Shown one piece after another: positions 46,531-56,594 of a stretch of DNA of 64,000 nt. The translations under genes and the position numbers were made by a program. The notes below the pieces were generated by a model. That model searched no databases, was not told the origin of the DNA, and saw nothing but the letters and a program-made list of their open reading frames with translations. Each line of letters starts with the position of its first letter. The stretch's first letter is position 1. The stretch is from Dermanyssus gallinae (lineage: Eukaryota > Arthropoda > Arachnida > Mesostigmata > Dermanyssidae): positions 1,376,001 to 1,440,000 of the forward strand of contig QVRM01002377.1 in NCBI GenBank assembly GCA_003439945.1. The letters are read 5' to 3'.

Positions 46531-46768
46531 CAATGTTGTTAACGTCGTCGTTAGTAACACATTCGTGTGGCGTTTAGCTCGCCGACTCACTGTGTGAGAT
46601 ATTAAAGCCTATTTTTTAATAGAGGCGACGTTATAATGCATTGTGTGCTTTTTGAATTGACTGTGATTCATCTTTCCTTTTAGCATAAACTAAAATAATT
46701 TGGCATGTCAATATTACATTATCCTGAAACATGTAGCTAGCTCGTAGCTTATCAAGGGTATGTTTAAA

Positions 46769-46771
<3 letters not shown>

Positions 46772-46802
<31 letters not shown>
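46772..46802. repeat. (TA)n microsatellite
   Basis: About 15 TA units. Confidence 0.95.
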
Positions 46803-46804
<2 letters not shown>

Positions 46805-47412
46805 CGCAGTTTGTTGTCATGCATTGTATTATGTACTACAACGTGCATATGCTGCCGTATATGTAATAAAACAAGCGTACATAAAATATATCAAGTAACA
46901 GATATATGTTTACGTAAATAGCGGTTCTACTTCAAGACCAGGCACTGTGTCAGTGTGCTGGCAAAGTCAACTACCTTCCATAGCATTGGAGTATTCCATG
47001 GTCGTAACTGGTATTCGCAGACAGCACGCCCGCATGAATGCCACCGGTGCTAGCGGTGCGTGTCAGACGCTGGCTGACATACCTTTATAAATACCTCACC
47101 GGTACCGCTTCCCGTTACAAAGCGACATTCAATAGTGCCCGCTTCCACTCAGCGGGACGACGCACAGCAGAGGTCCTCTTTCTCGGGTTGGCTATTTTCA
47201 CGAGCTGTAGTTGTTGTGCAACTTGTCAAACTTTGGCACGAAATGGTCGGGTAAGCCCGGATAGCCCGTAGCGGATACAATACTGCATGGCTGTTATCAT
47301 TCGAATGCAAATCATTCGTAGGCTAAAGCTACCTCGTTGCTTCCTTTTTTGTACCTTGTTTCTTGTCTCCCTGTACTGTGTGTTTTTCTGGGTACTCCGC
47401 CTTACTTGCTTA

Positions 47413-47415
<3 letters not shown>

Positions 47416-47444
<29 letters not shown>
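47416..47444. repeat. (TA)n microsatellite
   Basis: About 14 TA units. Confidence 0.95.
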
Positions 47445-47449
<5 letters not shown>

Positions 47450-47685
47450 GCGGATCAAAAAATTCTCATGCAAACTTGCTTATACATAAATATATACAAA
47501 ACCGGATCGAAAAATTATGTTACAAATTGATAAAAAAACAAAAATAAAAAACATCTCTTTAATTTTCCGAAGTATTTTTGTTTCATTTAAAATAACTCCG
47601 ATCTACTTGAATTACACTTCTCTCCCACCCTAGAAACATTTTTAAGCGCGTCTTTCGGAATTGAGTTGCTTCTGCAATTTTTTTT

Positions 47686-47804
47686 CGTTATCTTCTCTAT
47701 AAAAGCTGCGCAAAGCCAGGCCCGGTGAATAGGGAGGTTGCGGAAATATAAAAATCGCATTTTCTGTGTTAACCGTCGTTTTTGTTACCACTATTTGGAA
47801 TGGT
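47686..47804 (+). repeat. Dispersed repeat, copy 2
   Basis: Partner of 45171-45257, with an internal G+C-rich segment (CAAAGCCAGGCCCGG region) absent from copy 1. It lies about 50 bp upstream of a family A fragment. Confidence 0.82.
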
Positions 47805-47849
47805 TTGCAATAAGAGAGATTAGATTGAACTATCTATCCTGGACAGAAC

Positions 47850-48950
47850 ACTAAGCCCTGACATGGATACTACCTGTGACCTGCCGGAGAAGACGATGAG
47901 GTTTACAGCGAAGTGGAAAATATTATGGCAGAAGAGATCACGTCCGTGGTTTGCACGAGCCTGCTACCTCGACCACAGTGAAGCGCTCGGGCTTTTGCGC
48001 CATGCAAGAACAAAATCACCGTCATCACTGCCAGCCAGACAGGACTACTTTGACTGTACAAAAACCTATACAGGACTACTCTTTTATGAATATGATAGAG
48101 AACACGCGAGGCCCTAGCTTTTATCGTGCAACTTGGTGGAACTCGGCCAACCCACTCAGTGACGGACAGGTAGAGAATCACCTGACTTGAATTTCTTTTA
48201 ATCGTGACGGTGCGGCAGCTGTCTCCAATTACAGCATCCGCTTATCCTGGAACAGCTTAACACGAATCTGCTTTTCAGGGTGGAGGACGTGTGAAAGACC
48301 GAAAGGAAGAAGCTCAGACCCGGTCAGGTCTACTATGAGCGCTGAAATCAGTCATTTCGCCTCTTAGCGAAACCTCTTTGTAATTTCTTTAATGCCTTCA
48401 GTCTAGCATGTCGACAAGTTTTGTATCCTATTCAAAGTGTGATATAATGATGACAAACACAATCCAAATATCTAACGTCAGAACGCACATTAAGAAATAT
48501 TTGCTATAAAGTGGATAGTCGGTGGATTGAGCACGTGGCTGATAGGGCCTTTTGCCGAAGCAATTCGGCTTTAAGAGAGGTCGAGGAACCTGTAATACGA
48601 TCCGCGTTTTCTAGTCATGAATCGAGCGAGCATGGCATTTAAGCGTGAAGGCGTTGCGCGTTTCTGCAATAGCTTTACCTTCTGGTTTATTACACAAGAA
48701 ATGTTCACACAACATATGAACGAAACAGTACGTACGGCTCCCTCTACGGGAAAGTAGGCAATATCCGAAGACTGTCAATTTTCTAATTACTGAGGTTCTT
48801 TAGAGAGATCGCGGCTCCTGCGATGCGCGGTTGTAGCAACAGCAAGTCGATTTGGCAAAATGGTGGAGTTAACCAATATCCAGCAACTTTATCTTTCAAG
48901 AAGCATGCCAACACAACGGACCTAGTGCATGGTCCCAATGCTCCCATGTA
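47850..48950 (+). pseudogene. Family A LINE ORF2 remnant, same subfamily as 36905-38725
   Basis: The 5' part is readable: RFTAKWKILWQKRSRPWFARACYL is equivalent to KRFRPWFTRTCYL of the other copy. Then come GLLRHARTKS, DREHARP and LSDGQVENHL. Past 48190 the match survives only across many stops and shifts: an HVADRAFCRSNSALREVEEP block near 48530-48590 (from NHALPPEQFGFRKRMG), GKVGNIRRLSIF near 48750-48785 and a decayed KKHANTTDLVHG near 48895-48935. The RT palm is missing. This subfamily appears to be present only as core-deleted copies here. Confidence 0.7.
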
Positions 48951-49089
48951 AAGTGTTTGCACTATTTTTAGTGCTTTAATTTTTTTATCTGCCTTAGTGC
49001 GTTTGATCTCTTGGAGGCAGGATTGCAGCAAGACAACCGTTGCTTGTGGTGTTTAACATCTCCGCCCCGCATGCACCTCGTGAGTGCTG

Positions 49090-49400
49090 GAGCGTACGCA
49101 TATTCAAAGATTCTTTCTGATGATGGTCTTTAGATTCGAGCGCTTCGTCATGTTTTTGGACTATACATCAACTGCTTTTCCCGCCACTCCTTCTCCTTGG
49201 CCGAGGAGGAGTAGGAGTTTTGTTTTCGCCATTTTGACCTTCCCGCGCGATCTAGTGTATCGACGGCAGGCTCCAATGCAATCTTTCCGTGCGAGAGCCA
49301 AGTCACACTACCACCAGTACTTTAGCGTAAAGTTTCTTCGCCACGGGGGCACTGAAGCTGGCGTTGCCTTCTTCCCGTGCTTTTAAAAGGATCTTGTCTA
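49090..49400 (-). pseudogene. R1-like ORF2 linker fragment (between APE and RT)
   Basis: On the minus strand near 49310-49200 the chain reads WWCDLALARKDCIGACRRYTRSRG. The WW-x(2)-I-A-x2-R-x2-C-x3-RR-x-Y-x-RSRG pattern is the conserved linker after the endonuclease in R1-group LINEs. No RT follows in the lower coordinates, so only a short piece is left. Confidence 0.5.
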
Positions 49401-50985
49401 AGCTTTTTTCATTGAAAATATCCCCCAATTCATTACAGCCCCTAATTATTTCCTCTTCAAAGAAATGCAGAGGGGAAGGAGCTGGGTCTGCAGTTGTTTA
49501 CCGGCACATCGCTGTCCAAACGCATCTGGGTGTGACAAGCTTTACAGATACTATTGCTGTGTACAGGCACAAGGGCGTGCACATTAAGGTGTATGTAAAT
49601 GTAATTATATGCATGTGCAATCATGCGTATGTGAATATGGATATACCATCACCAGATAAGGAACGAACACCGAGATGCGGCTTACGCCAAAGTAATAATT
49701 TTATGCGTTCACACATGGCATAAATGAGAGCATCTTAGATGGAAAAGATACTCCTGTTGGTGTCATTAGAAACAGAACGTGTAACCGGTTGCCAAATAAC
49801 CGAGGATGAGGCGAATATTACGGTTTATCTTAGTAAGCCAGCTCGCTGTAAAGTCCGCCGGGCAATGGTAGAGCCCGTAAGACCAGACAATCCCAACCGA
49901 AACTTCACGTGCGTCCACTGTAAAAGAAAAGGACAGCCAGCGAGAACAAAGAGCACTACACAAAGGCGGACGCCTCACAAACGGTCAGGCTGGCCGTCGC
50001 CAATAACACCATGGCCATCAGCGTCGAATTGCCTTTGACATGCAGGACCTCGGCTTGTCTTGTAACAAAGTGGACAGTCAGGGAATAACTGAAGGGGGAA
50101 ATAGGCAACCAGACTGCACTACTTCTATAGCCGTAAAAACTCAACCTTCCGCGGCATCATCACTACCGTACCTCCTGAAATTCGTCTGCCTGATTCTGCC
50201 CTTTCAGAAGGTAACTTTTTGCCTGGCGCCGGTACTGTCGATACTGCGAAAGAGGGCAAGAAGGCCAAGCGTCTTAAATATCAATACAAGGCGACGAAAA
50301 GAATCACGAGAAAACCAAAAAAAGAACATGCAACCACAGGGCACCACTAAGAAGCGAGCAAAGGAGAAGACAACAATAACGGCAACGACATAAAGCGATA
50401 GGCGGTCGGCGCTGGTGTGGCGGATGGGGAACCCCGACCCGATAGATCTAACTGCGGTTCACTAGACGGCTTCATCCATGCTTCATCGAGGAAGCGATAT
50501 CATATCAAATCTAAGTAATTTGGCGCCAAGTAGCGCGGACGTGTTTATACAGATCTCCGAGGGGTCACGCTTGCCTGTGTGAATGCAAGAAGGAAAACCC
50601 AGAGAGTGGCATACCATGGTGATGCGTGAAGTTCGGTGATCATTTCGGTGACGGAGGGGTAAGGAGCCAGGCTGCAGTGAAGTTCAGTTAAGCCCGTTTT
50701 AGCAAGATAAAGCATAACAAAACCACCCATGCAGCGGTCGGGAGTCTTCGGGTGGTCCGCCGCGCATTAAAATTTTAATTCTAATGGCTGCTCAGCTAAA
50801 GTAAGTTAGCGCTGTGTTTGGGTATCTTTTGGTGATTGAGCAAATCTCAATATGGCACGTGATGCTGGATGATCGCCACATGGGACAGGGCCAACGACGC
50901 CCAAGCCAATAAATTCAACGATGAATATCGCCCAGGCTACACGCGCAGTGGCAGCTTAAGATACATGCTGGCCAGTTCATTGTCG
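49401..50985. other. No assignable gene; short basic frames
   Basis: Plus-strand frames at 49739-50038 and 50040-50393 are Lys/Arg-rich (for example a CVHCKRKGQP stretch and a C-terminal KEKTT tail). They might be 5' parts of the esterase-type ORF1 starting near 51000. I cannot name them. Confidence 0.3.
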
Positions 50986-50999
50986 GTATGTAATTGTGG

Positions 51000-52400
51000 A
51001 GGAGTGTGCAACAAGAGGAATGTTACTGAGCGATGGGAAGAGCGCTAAGGCATGGTGCTATACGGCTCAAGCTATGCAGGATTGCTGGCAAAGCATTATC
51101 CCTGATGTCCAGTAGAGGCTGTCTAAGGAGGTTGTCTTTAGACAACCGACGAGAAAGAAGCTAAAGTCGAGGAAAAGGAGAAGCGTGCAGTAGTCATACA
51201 GCAAGAACTGGCCGTAATTAACAAAGACATCAAGCAAATAGTGAACGATAATAAAAAAACGGCACGATTGCCACAGCCATGCAATAGCTGATGAACTGAG
51301 AGAAAGGCTGGCCGCTGTTGAAGAAACAACGTCAATGGTGGCAACAAATATCGAAGAAATGGAATTTTTAATCGGGGAAAAAGGCTGAAGACGACAGGCG
51401 CGCCGTTCAAGAGGAGACAGAGGTGTTTAACTTAAGCCAAAATAAGCCAAAATACAAGACGAACAGAAGATTTAAAAAAAATAAGATAAAATACAAGGCA
51501 AAGAGGACGATCCGAGGTAGAATGGCGGCAGCAGGCGACAGCAACAGAGGAGCAGCAACGAGATCGCCAGAGGGGAGGTGCGCGAATACAGCCACAAGTG
51601 GAAAAAAGAGAGAAAGAGGCTAATCAGCGCAAGAAAGGCGGAAATGGGGCTAGCGGTCGTGGAACAGCTGCAGCAATGGCAGCAACCACAACAGCGACAT
51701 CAACCGCTACAACAGCAAAAAGAGCAGATATCTTGGCTATGTTCAACCAATCGACGAGGGGATGCTGTGCTTATTAAACCAGTGGGAACCCAAGTGGTAA
51801 TTGCCGGAAATTCAAACGTAGACAGAATAGAGGAACAGATTATTCGGGTGGCTACTAATACAGGGGACTATTTTATTTCTATGCGGAGCGTTATCCTCGC
51901 CAAGGAGCGAGATATTTTGTGGCAGCAATTAAACAAGGTATTAAAATGTTCGTTAATGAAGAATACAGACTGGTGTTCCATGGCGAACTGGTATATGTTT
52001 TTGAGATCCGGGGTATGAAAAGTGCTGTGAATGAGATTGGCACACAGGTACAAGACCTAATAGAATTTTGCAAACAGCGTAACGTACATGTTGACAGTGT
52101 GTTCTCTTTCAATGGTGGTGGGTGTAAAAGAAAGACAAGGCTATCGGGGTACGTGCAGGGCAGTCAATAGGAAAATAGTGCAGTTGTTCAGGGCAGCGAA
52201 TTATGAGTATTTGTCTCGGAAATACATTCAAGACAATCCAAAAGTAGTGGCCTTAGATAGAGTGCACTACGGGAAGGTAAGTGCTGTACCAGCGACACGA
52301 CGAATTGGCAAGAGGGCGTGCGATTGGCACAATGTTAGGCCGAATATAACTAAGGTGGTCGATGCGCAAGTGGCATATAGGGGAACGAAGCAGTAGAGGG
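51000..52400 (+). pseudogene. Esterase-type LINE ORF1 with coiled coil, broken
   Basis: Near 50990-51110 a shifted frame reads ECATRGMLLSDGKSAKAWCY. A charged coiled-coil region follows (51150-51420: KEAKVEEKEKRAVVIQQEL, then DELRERLAAVEETTS). An SGNH/esterase-like part starts at about 51797 with VVIAGNSNVDRIEEQI (block I-like GNSN for GDSN) and continues as LVFHGELVYVF near 51970, DLIEFCKQRNVHV, and VVALDRVHYGKVSAV near 52245-52290. Each part sits in a different frame. I infer an ORF1-like protein of a family A-type LINE; RT sequence does not follow on the same strand. Confidence 0.5.
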
Positions 52401-52904
52401 AAACACAGACGTGGAATCAACAAAATGCAGGCCCCGAATAAAAAAATTCAGACACTCGTGGTGGGAATTTCAACATTGGGGAAAAGGTAGAGTGCGGACA
52501 CAGGCACACATAATGGGACAACAGATACAGGGACAAAAAAGATAGAGGAGAAGGCAATATGGATACAGGGAAGGGTGGGGTACAGGGTGAATCGGGACAA
52601 TGGGAGCTACTTCCCGAGAGAGGCGGAACTGCCTGGAGCAGTGAAGATCAAGGGGCATTAGAGGTCATCAGATGGTTGGCTATCAGTGGCATCGAGAGGC
52701 GAAGGCAAAGGTGGACATAAGATGCAAAAGGAGAAGCAGGCCAAAAAAGCGTAGAAGCAATGTGCCTTTCAAACGTTTCAAAGGGTTGCCATGTTAAATT
52801 ATGAGAGGCAAGGAAGAAATAACTATTATTATGGTTTATTAACACCCAGGTTGGTTAAATTATAAACAAGTATATAAGTCTCAATTAGTGGCTCTTTCAC
52901 ATCA
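52401..52904. other. No gene seen
   Basis: Purine-rich plus strand with no motif. It may be 3' sequence of the preceding ORF1. Confidence 0.4.
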
Positions 52905-53340
52905 CCGGATCTTCTCTCATCTTGCGAGTTTAGCTATTGACTGAACTGCTGGACATGCTGCGGCGTGGTATCTATCGCAATGGTCTAAGCATCTCGAGCA
53001 CTTACAATTGTGGAATTCTCGCGTGCTGCATAGCACGTGATGAAATCTGTGGGCTGCAAACGCCGTAGTAAGATGCCTACTCTTATATCCGGCTGCTCGC
53101 CAAGTTGTACTCCTGATTGCTATTGTTGTGTATATTCCTATGGATATGTCCTGTAATTTCTTCCTGAACTAATCTATTCCTACGAGAAATAGCTAACCCC
53201 AAAACCCGCTCCATGAAGAAAAATCGAATTCTATCTAGTAACTGTAGATCTGTCTCTCCTAATTTATTTCATATAAGAAGAGATAACTATATAAATTACT
53301 AAGAATACGATCTATCGATACCATGATAGTAATAAAAATG
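52905..53340 (-). pseudogene. Family A LINE, ORF2 C-terminal fragment
   Basis: On the minus strand near 53235-53185 the chain gives FFMERVLGLAISRRNRLV (thumb block). After a shift, HLTTAFAAHRFHHVLC and a zinc tail C-K-C-x2-C-x3-C-x2-YH-x3-C follow at about 53090-52940, with AAAAC/AAACT near a stop at 52917. It resembles the 7900-8719 copy most closely (AFAAHGFHYVLC; CDKYHAAVC). Confidence 0.78.
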
Positions 53341-53511
53341 CATTTTCGAGGAATGGAAGCGCCGCCGGGTTTAAAGGTGCACAATTGGTATTATGCAAAT
53401 CGAAACAGATACTTCTACAAAAGAAATGTTTGGATAAACACAAATTGGCGCAGAAAGTTGAGCACATAAAACAGCTCCTAGTGGCATGCAGAAAGAAGCT
53501 GCATAGGCAAG

Positions 53512-53536
53512 ATATATATATATATATATATATATA
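53512..53536. repeat. (TA)n microsatellite
   Basis: About 12 TA units, 140 bp before the perfect palindrome. Confidence 0.95.
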
Positions 53537-53676
53537 CAGACAAGATGCATAGGATTATCAAGGACGCATATGACAATTGCTGTATGATTGGAAAGGGAAT
53601 TCAAAATAAGGGAAACGAAGATGGTGGAGTGATCAAATGCATAGAGCAGTTTTGGAGCGGAAACGTAGAGTGTAGA

Positions 53677-53766
53677 GCCCAATTCCCTTCTGCCTTGTCC
53701 GGTTCCCTTCCCATTACATGGAAAGATAATGGGAAGGGAACCGGACAAGGCAGAAGGGAATTGGGC
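53677..53766. repeat. Perfect 40-nt inverted repeat with 10-nt loop
   Basis: The left arm 53677-53716 is the exact reverse complement of 53727-53766 (40 of 40 by eye). The loop is CATGGAAAGA. The arms are G+C-richer than their surroundings and include a TTCCCTT/AAGGGAA subrepeat (AATTCCCTTC and GGTTCCCTTCCC). The transcript would fold into a long perfect hairpin. No coding frame uses it. A foldback element tip, a hairpin RNA template or an assembly/cloning artefact are the alternatives. Confidence 0.97.
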
Positions 53767-53924
53767 CCATTAAAAGGAAGTCAAGAATCGAGCTTAAATG
53801 GTTATACAAGGCGCACTTAATAATGCAGACGAGAGGGAATTTAACATAATTTTAGTGGCTCCCGAGGGACAGCAAAACAGTTTTGGGATTTTGTTTTTGT
53901 TCTGGGAGGTTTCGGGTATGCATG

Positions 53925-54005
53925 ATGCACATGCGCCACTAGCAGCATGCGTGACTAGTGTGAGACTCGCAAACCCACTAAACCCGGATTCCTCCCCTAC
54001 CCCCA
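53925..54005 (-). other. R1-like 3' UTR motif
   Basis: GAGTCTCACAC on the minus strand at 53958-53968, followed by TAGTCACGCATGCTGCTAGTGGCGCATGTGC. CACTAG and CTAGTG can pair around it. Downstream end of the R1-like element at 54416-55570. Confidence 0.65.
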
Positions 54006-54289
54006 GGCTCGGTATTACTTTGGCATTACATCGAAGCCGTTATGTTTTAAGACTATGTCCGACAGGAAAAACAAGGATGTCAAATAAGGACCAGAATAGA
54101 ACATACACAGTAGAAAAATGAACACGGCGGTATAAGCACTATATTTCACGACTGGCGTAAACAATGTATAAAGAACAAAAACTAGCACGGACATTACGGT
54201 CACGACAGATAAGATAGAAGGCGTTGGGAATGAAATACCTGTATTATCTAACGAAATAATTCAATAGTCATTTTAGAGGGGCAGACTCC

Positions 54290-55330
54290 CGGAGGTTTGA
54301 TGCAAGGGAAGAGTTTCTCTTTCTCCCAAAAATTGTCTACCGATAATGACACTTCACAAAATAGTGCCCCCCGACCGAGGCAGGATTTTAGCCATTTGTA
54401 TGCATTTTTTGGATACGGCTAAGATGTGGGCACGGCCCGTGAGGTCGAAATCATGAGTGACCTCCAGATATTTTGCCGTTTTTGACCGCAATGACAGCGC
54501 AGCCGTCCAATGTCAAGCGAATGCCGCGGGTTAGTGTGCGGCCTGTCAGGCAGCTTGCCTCCGTTTCCTCTGGAGCCAGCTAGAGGTTGTTTTGTGCCAT
54601 CCACCGGGAGACACAACGCATGGCATAGCTTGCTATGACCTCAAGTTTGATCTCATGGCGTTCTTTTATAATAAGTGCCAGGTCCTCTGCGTAAGCCAGC
54701 GCTTGTGCCCCTGGCGGAAGGTTTTGCAGACGCAGAACATCGTCATATGTCAGACTCCACAGGGTTGGTCCGAGTATAGATCCCTCTGGAACCCCGGCGG
54801 TGATACTAAATGTCAAGTAGTATCAGTAAAATAAACTTCTTGGTGTTGCGCGACGCCATGGCTTCTTGTCCTGCTTTTGCTAGAATTTCCTCGATGGAGA
54901 GGAGTGTCGAGTGGCCCTTGCGAAAGTCATGTTGGTTAGGTGCCAAAGCTCCTGTGTCTTCTATTGCCTTCGTGAGACGCGCCTGGATGGTGTTTTCAAA
55001 AAGCTTGCCAATAGTATCTTGGAGGCAGATTGGTCTGTAGCATCCTGAGGTACTTAGGAATCAGGGCGAGAAGGGAGGTCTTCCAGGCAGGCGGGAAGAA
55101 CTCCTTCCGGAGGAGATAGGTTGCGGTGTCTGCGACGATTTTCAAATGCCTTCTTGCCATAAGTCGGATCACCCCAGGAGAGACCCCTCGGGACCCGGTG
55201 CTTTGCAGGCGGCGAGGCGCTCGGCTGCCTAAGAGACCTCCTCGTCTATAACGGGAGGAATGTCTGCTGGGTCCATATTGGTGTAAGTTACTTGGGAAGG
55301 GGCTCTTGACCCGGAAGGTCCGCCACGAGG
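54290..55330 (-). pseudogene. R1-like reverse transcriptase, with deletions and YAED core
   Basis: Read downward from 55290: DPADIPPVIDEEV, CKAPGPEG, then frameshifts, then RPICLQDTIGKLFENTIQ (55045-54990) and FRKGHSTLLSIEEILAKAG. After FILLILLD a deletion removes the first catalytic block region. The frame resumes as SITAGVPEGSILGPTLW (54810-54760) and AYAEDLALII at about 54690, where the core is YAED instead of YADD. LTGRTLTRGIRLTLDG follows near 54550. The C-terminal zinc region is absent before the 3' UTR at 53925-54005. Confidence 0.78.
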
Positions 55331-55339
55331 CTCTACTCT

Positions 55340-55790
55340 GTTTGCCTCGGGGCGCTTTGTTGGCACGCAGAGCTGTTGCCCAGCCTCTGTCCTATATTTT
55401 CACTCACGGAGCACCTGCTTTCTGTACAACGGGCAGAACATCGCGTCCGCGCGATGACCCTCAGTATCGCAGGTGACGCATTTCATGCTCGCCGAGGTAC
55501 AGTCTCTTGTCTTGTGCCCAATGGTCTTGCAACGCAGACAGACATCTGTGTTCCGTGCATAAGTGGAACTGGAGCTGACACTAAAACAATCATAACATCG
55601 ACATTAACGTCAAGCCAGTCGTGGAGAGAAGGAGCGGCATACCTAGACCGGATCATCATAGAAAAAACTCGCCTGGAAGAAGAAAGACGCGTTTCTCTCA
55701 CTAGAAGAGGTTGCAAGAGGTCCTTACAGGCTTCGAAAGCCATGCCGGACATGTAGAGCGGACGACTCCCCCCCCCCCCCCAGGGCCTCA
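55340..55790 (-). pseudogene. R1-like ORF1 (gag) end with two zinc knuckles
   Basis: On the minus strand at 55570-55400 the chain reads VCLRCKTIGHKTRDC, then KCVTCDTEGHRADAMFC, two adjacent CCHC knuckles, then LYRKQVLRE and a stop at about 55405. It is immediately followed by RT sequence (55290 downward), so the endonuclease part of ORF2 is missing. The N-terminal part above 55580 is not clear. Confidence 0.65.
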
Positions 55791-55832
55791 AAGAACTGGC
55801 AAAGAGTACCGAACCCTGCGGGGGGGGGGGGG
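55768..55832. repeat. Poly-C / poly-G inverted homopolymers
   Basis: C14 at 55768-55781 and G13 at 55820-55832, with CAGGG (55781-55785) and CCCTG (55814-55818) at the inner edges. They could form a long GC stem or a G-quadruplex on one strand. Such runs are also error-prone in sequencing. Confidence 0.85.
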
Positions 55833-55869
55833 TAAATAAAAGGATAAGGGTTTTTTAAAGGATAACCCC

Positions 55870-55930
55870 ATGTCATCGGAGAGTCCCACACTACCTACGC
55901 GCTTCGCACCCGGACACTGATATTTGCGCT
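55870..55930 (+). other. R1-like 3' UTR motif, plus orientation
   Basis: GAGTCCCACAC at 55881-55891, followed by TACCTACGCGCTTCGCACCCGG. There is no clear coding part upstream on this strand. Confidence 0.55.
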
Positions 55931-55989
55931 GGGTGTGCATAAAGCATTTTTCCCGAACCTAAAAAAAAGGTGACAATGACTACAAGGGA

Positions 55990-56311
55990 TGATTATTTAG
56001 AGGAATAAGAGATATTACGGAGAAAGAAGGATAAAAGAGGAGGAAATGCAGTAAGGTGTGAGAGCCTCTGGGGGTTAACTAAATATATAGTAACAAGGAA
56101 TATATGGAAGACTATGTATGAACTAGGTTTGATTTTTGCTAACGCCTCTCTGGTCCTCAGCGCGGAGTTGGGAAAGAAGTTAGAAACAATACAAAGAGCA
56201 GTGATAAGATTTGCATTGGGTTGCCGTTTTAATAGCGCCAAGAAACTTTTTGAGAGGGAAGGAATATGCACAATGTATACAAAAGGAAGTACACAGTTAG
56301 CTAAGATTTAG
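55990..56311 (+). pseudogene. LINE ORF2 C-terminal-like fragment, clade unclear
   Basis: The frame at 56114-56311 reads GKKLETIQRAVIRFALGCRF and FEREGI. The LE-x-IQ-x(4)-RFALG pattern is a common post-RT block in LINE ORF2 proteins. It cannot be matched to families A-D with confidence. Confidence 0.35.
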
Positions 56312-56540
56312 TATTAAGTTATTATAGTTAAACATTTCACACATAAAAGATGGATTAAACAGATGCAGCTGGTGAAGACGGCTATAAGAATAAAAACGAA
56401 GTGGGTTTGCAGAGTAGAGATCGCAGCAAGGAAGACTGGGTAAAATAGTCAGCAATGATCAAGAAGCAGGGTAGTTACTATAGGTATATTTAGGTACTGA
56501 ATTAGGTACAGAATAAATATACCTTAGGTATAATTAGGTA

Positions 56541-56542
56541 TA
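56541..56542 (+). repeat. Mariner TA target-site duplication, left
   Basis: TA next to the left end of the element, matched by TA at 57862-57863. Mariners insert at and duplicate TA. Confidence 0.7.
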
Positions 56543-56546
56543 CATG

Positions 56547-56572
56547 GTGTTCAAAACGTATCGCGACTTTTG
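56547..56572 (+). repeat. Mariner terminal inverted repeat, left
   Basis: Starts GTGTTCAAAACGTATCGCG. 25 of 26 bases match the right repeat in reverse complement. Confidence 0.92.
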
Positions 56573-56594
56573 TGTTTTTTCAAAAATTATTCAT

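Larger units (their letters stand above)
46600..47685. other. No gene seen, two (TA)n tracts
   Basis: Microsatellites at 46772-46802 and 47416-47444. No supported gene. Confidence 0.5.
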
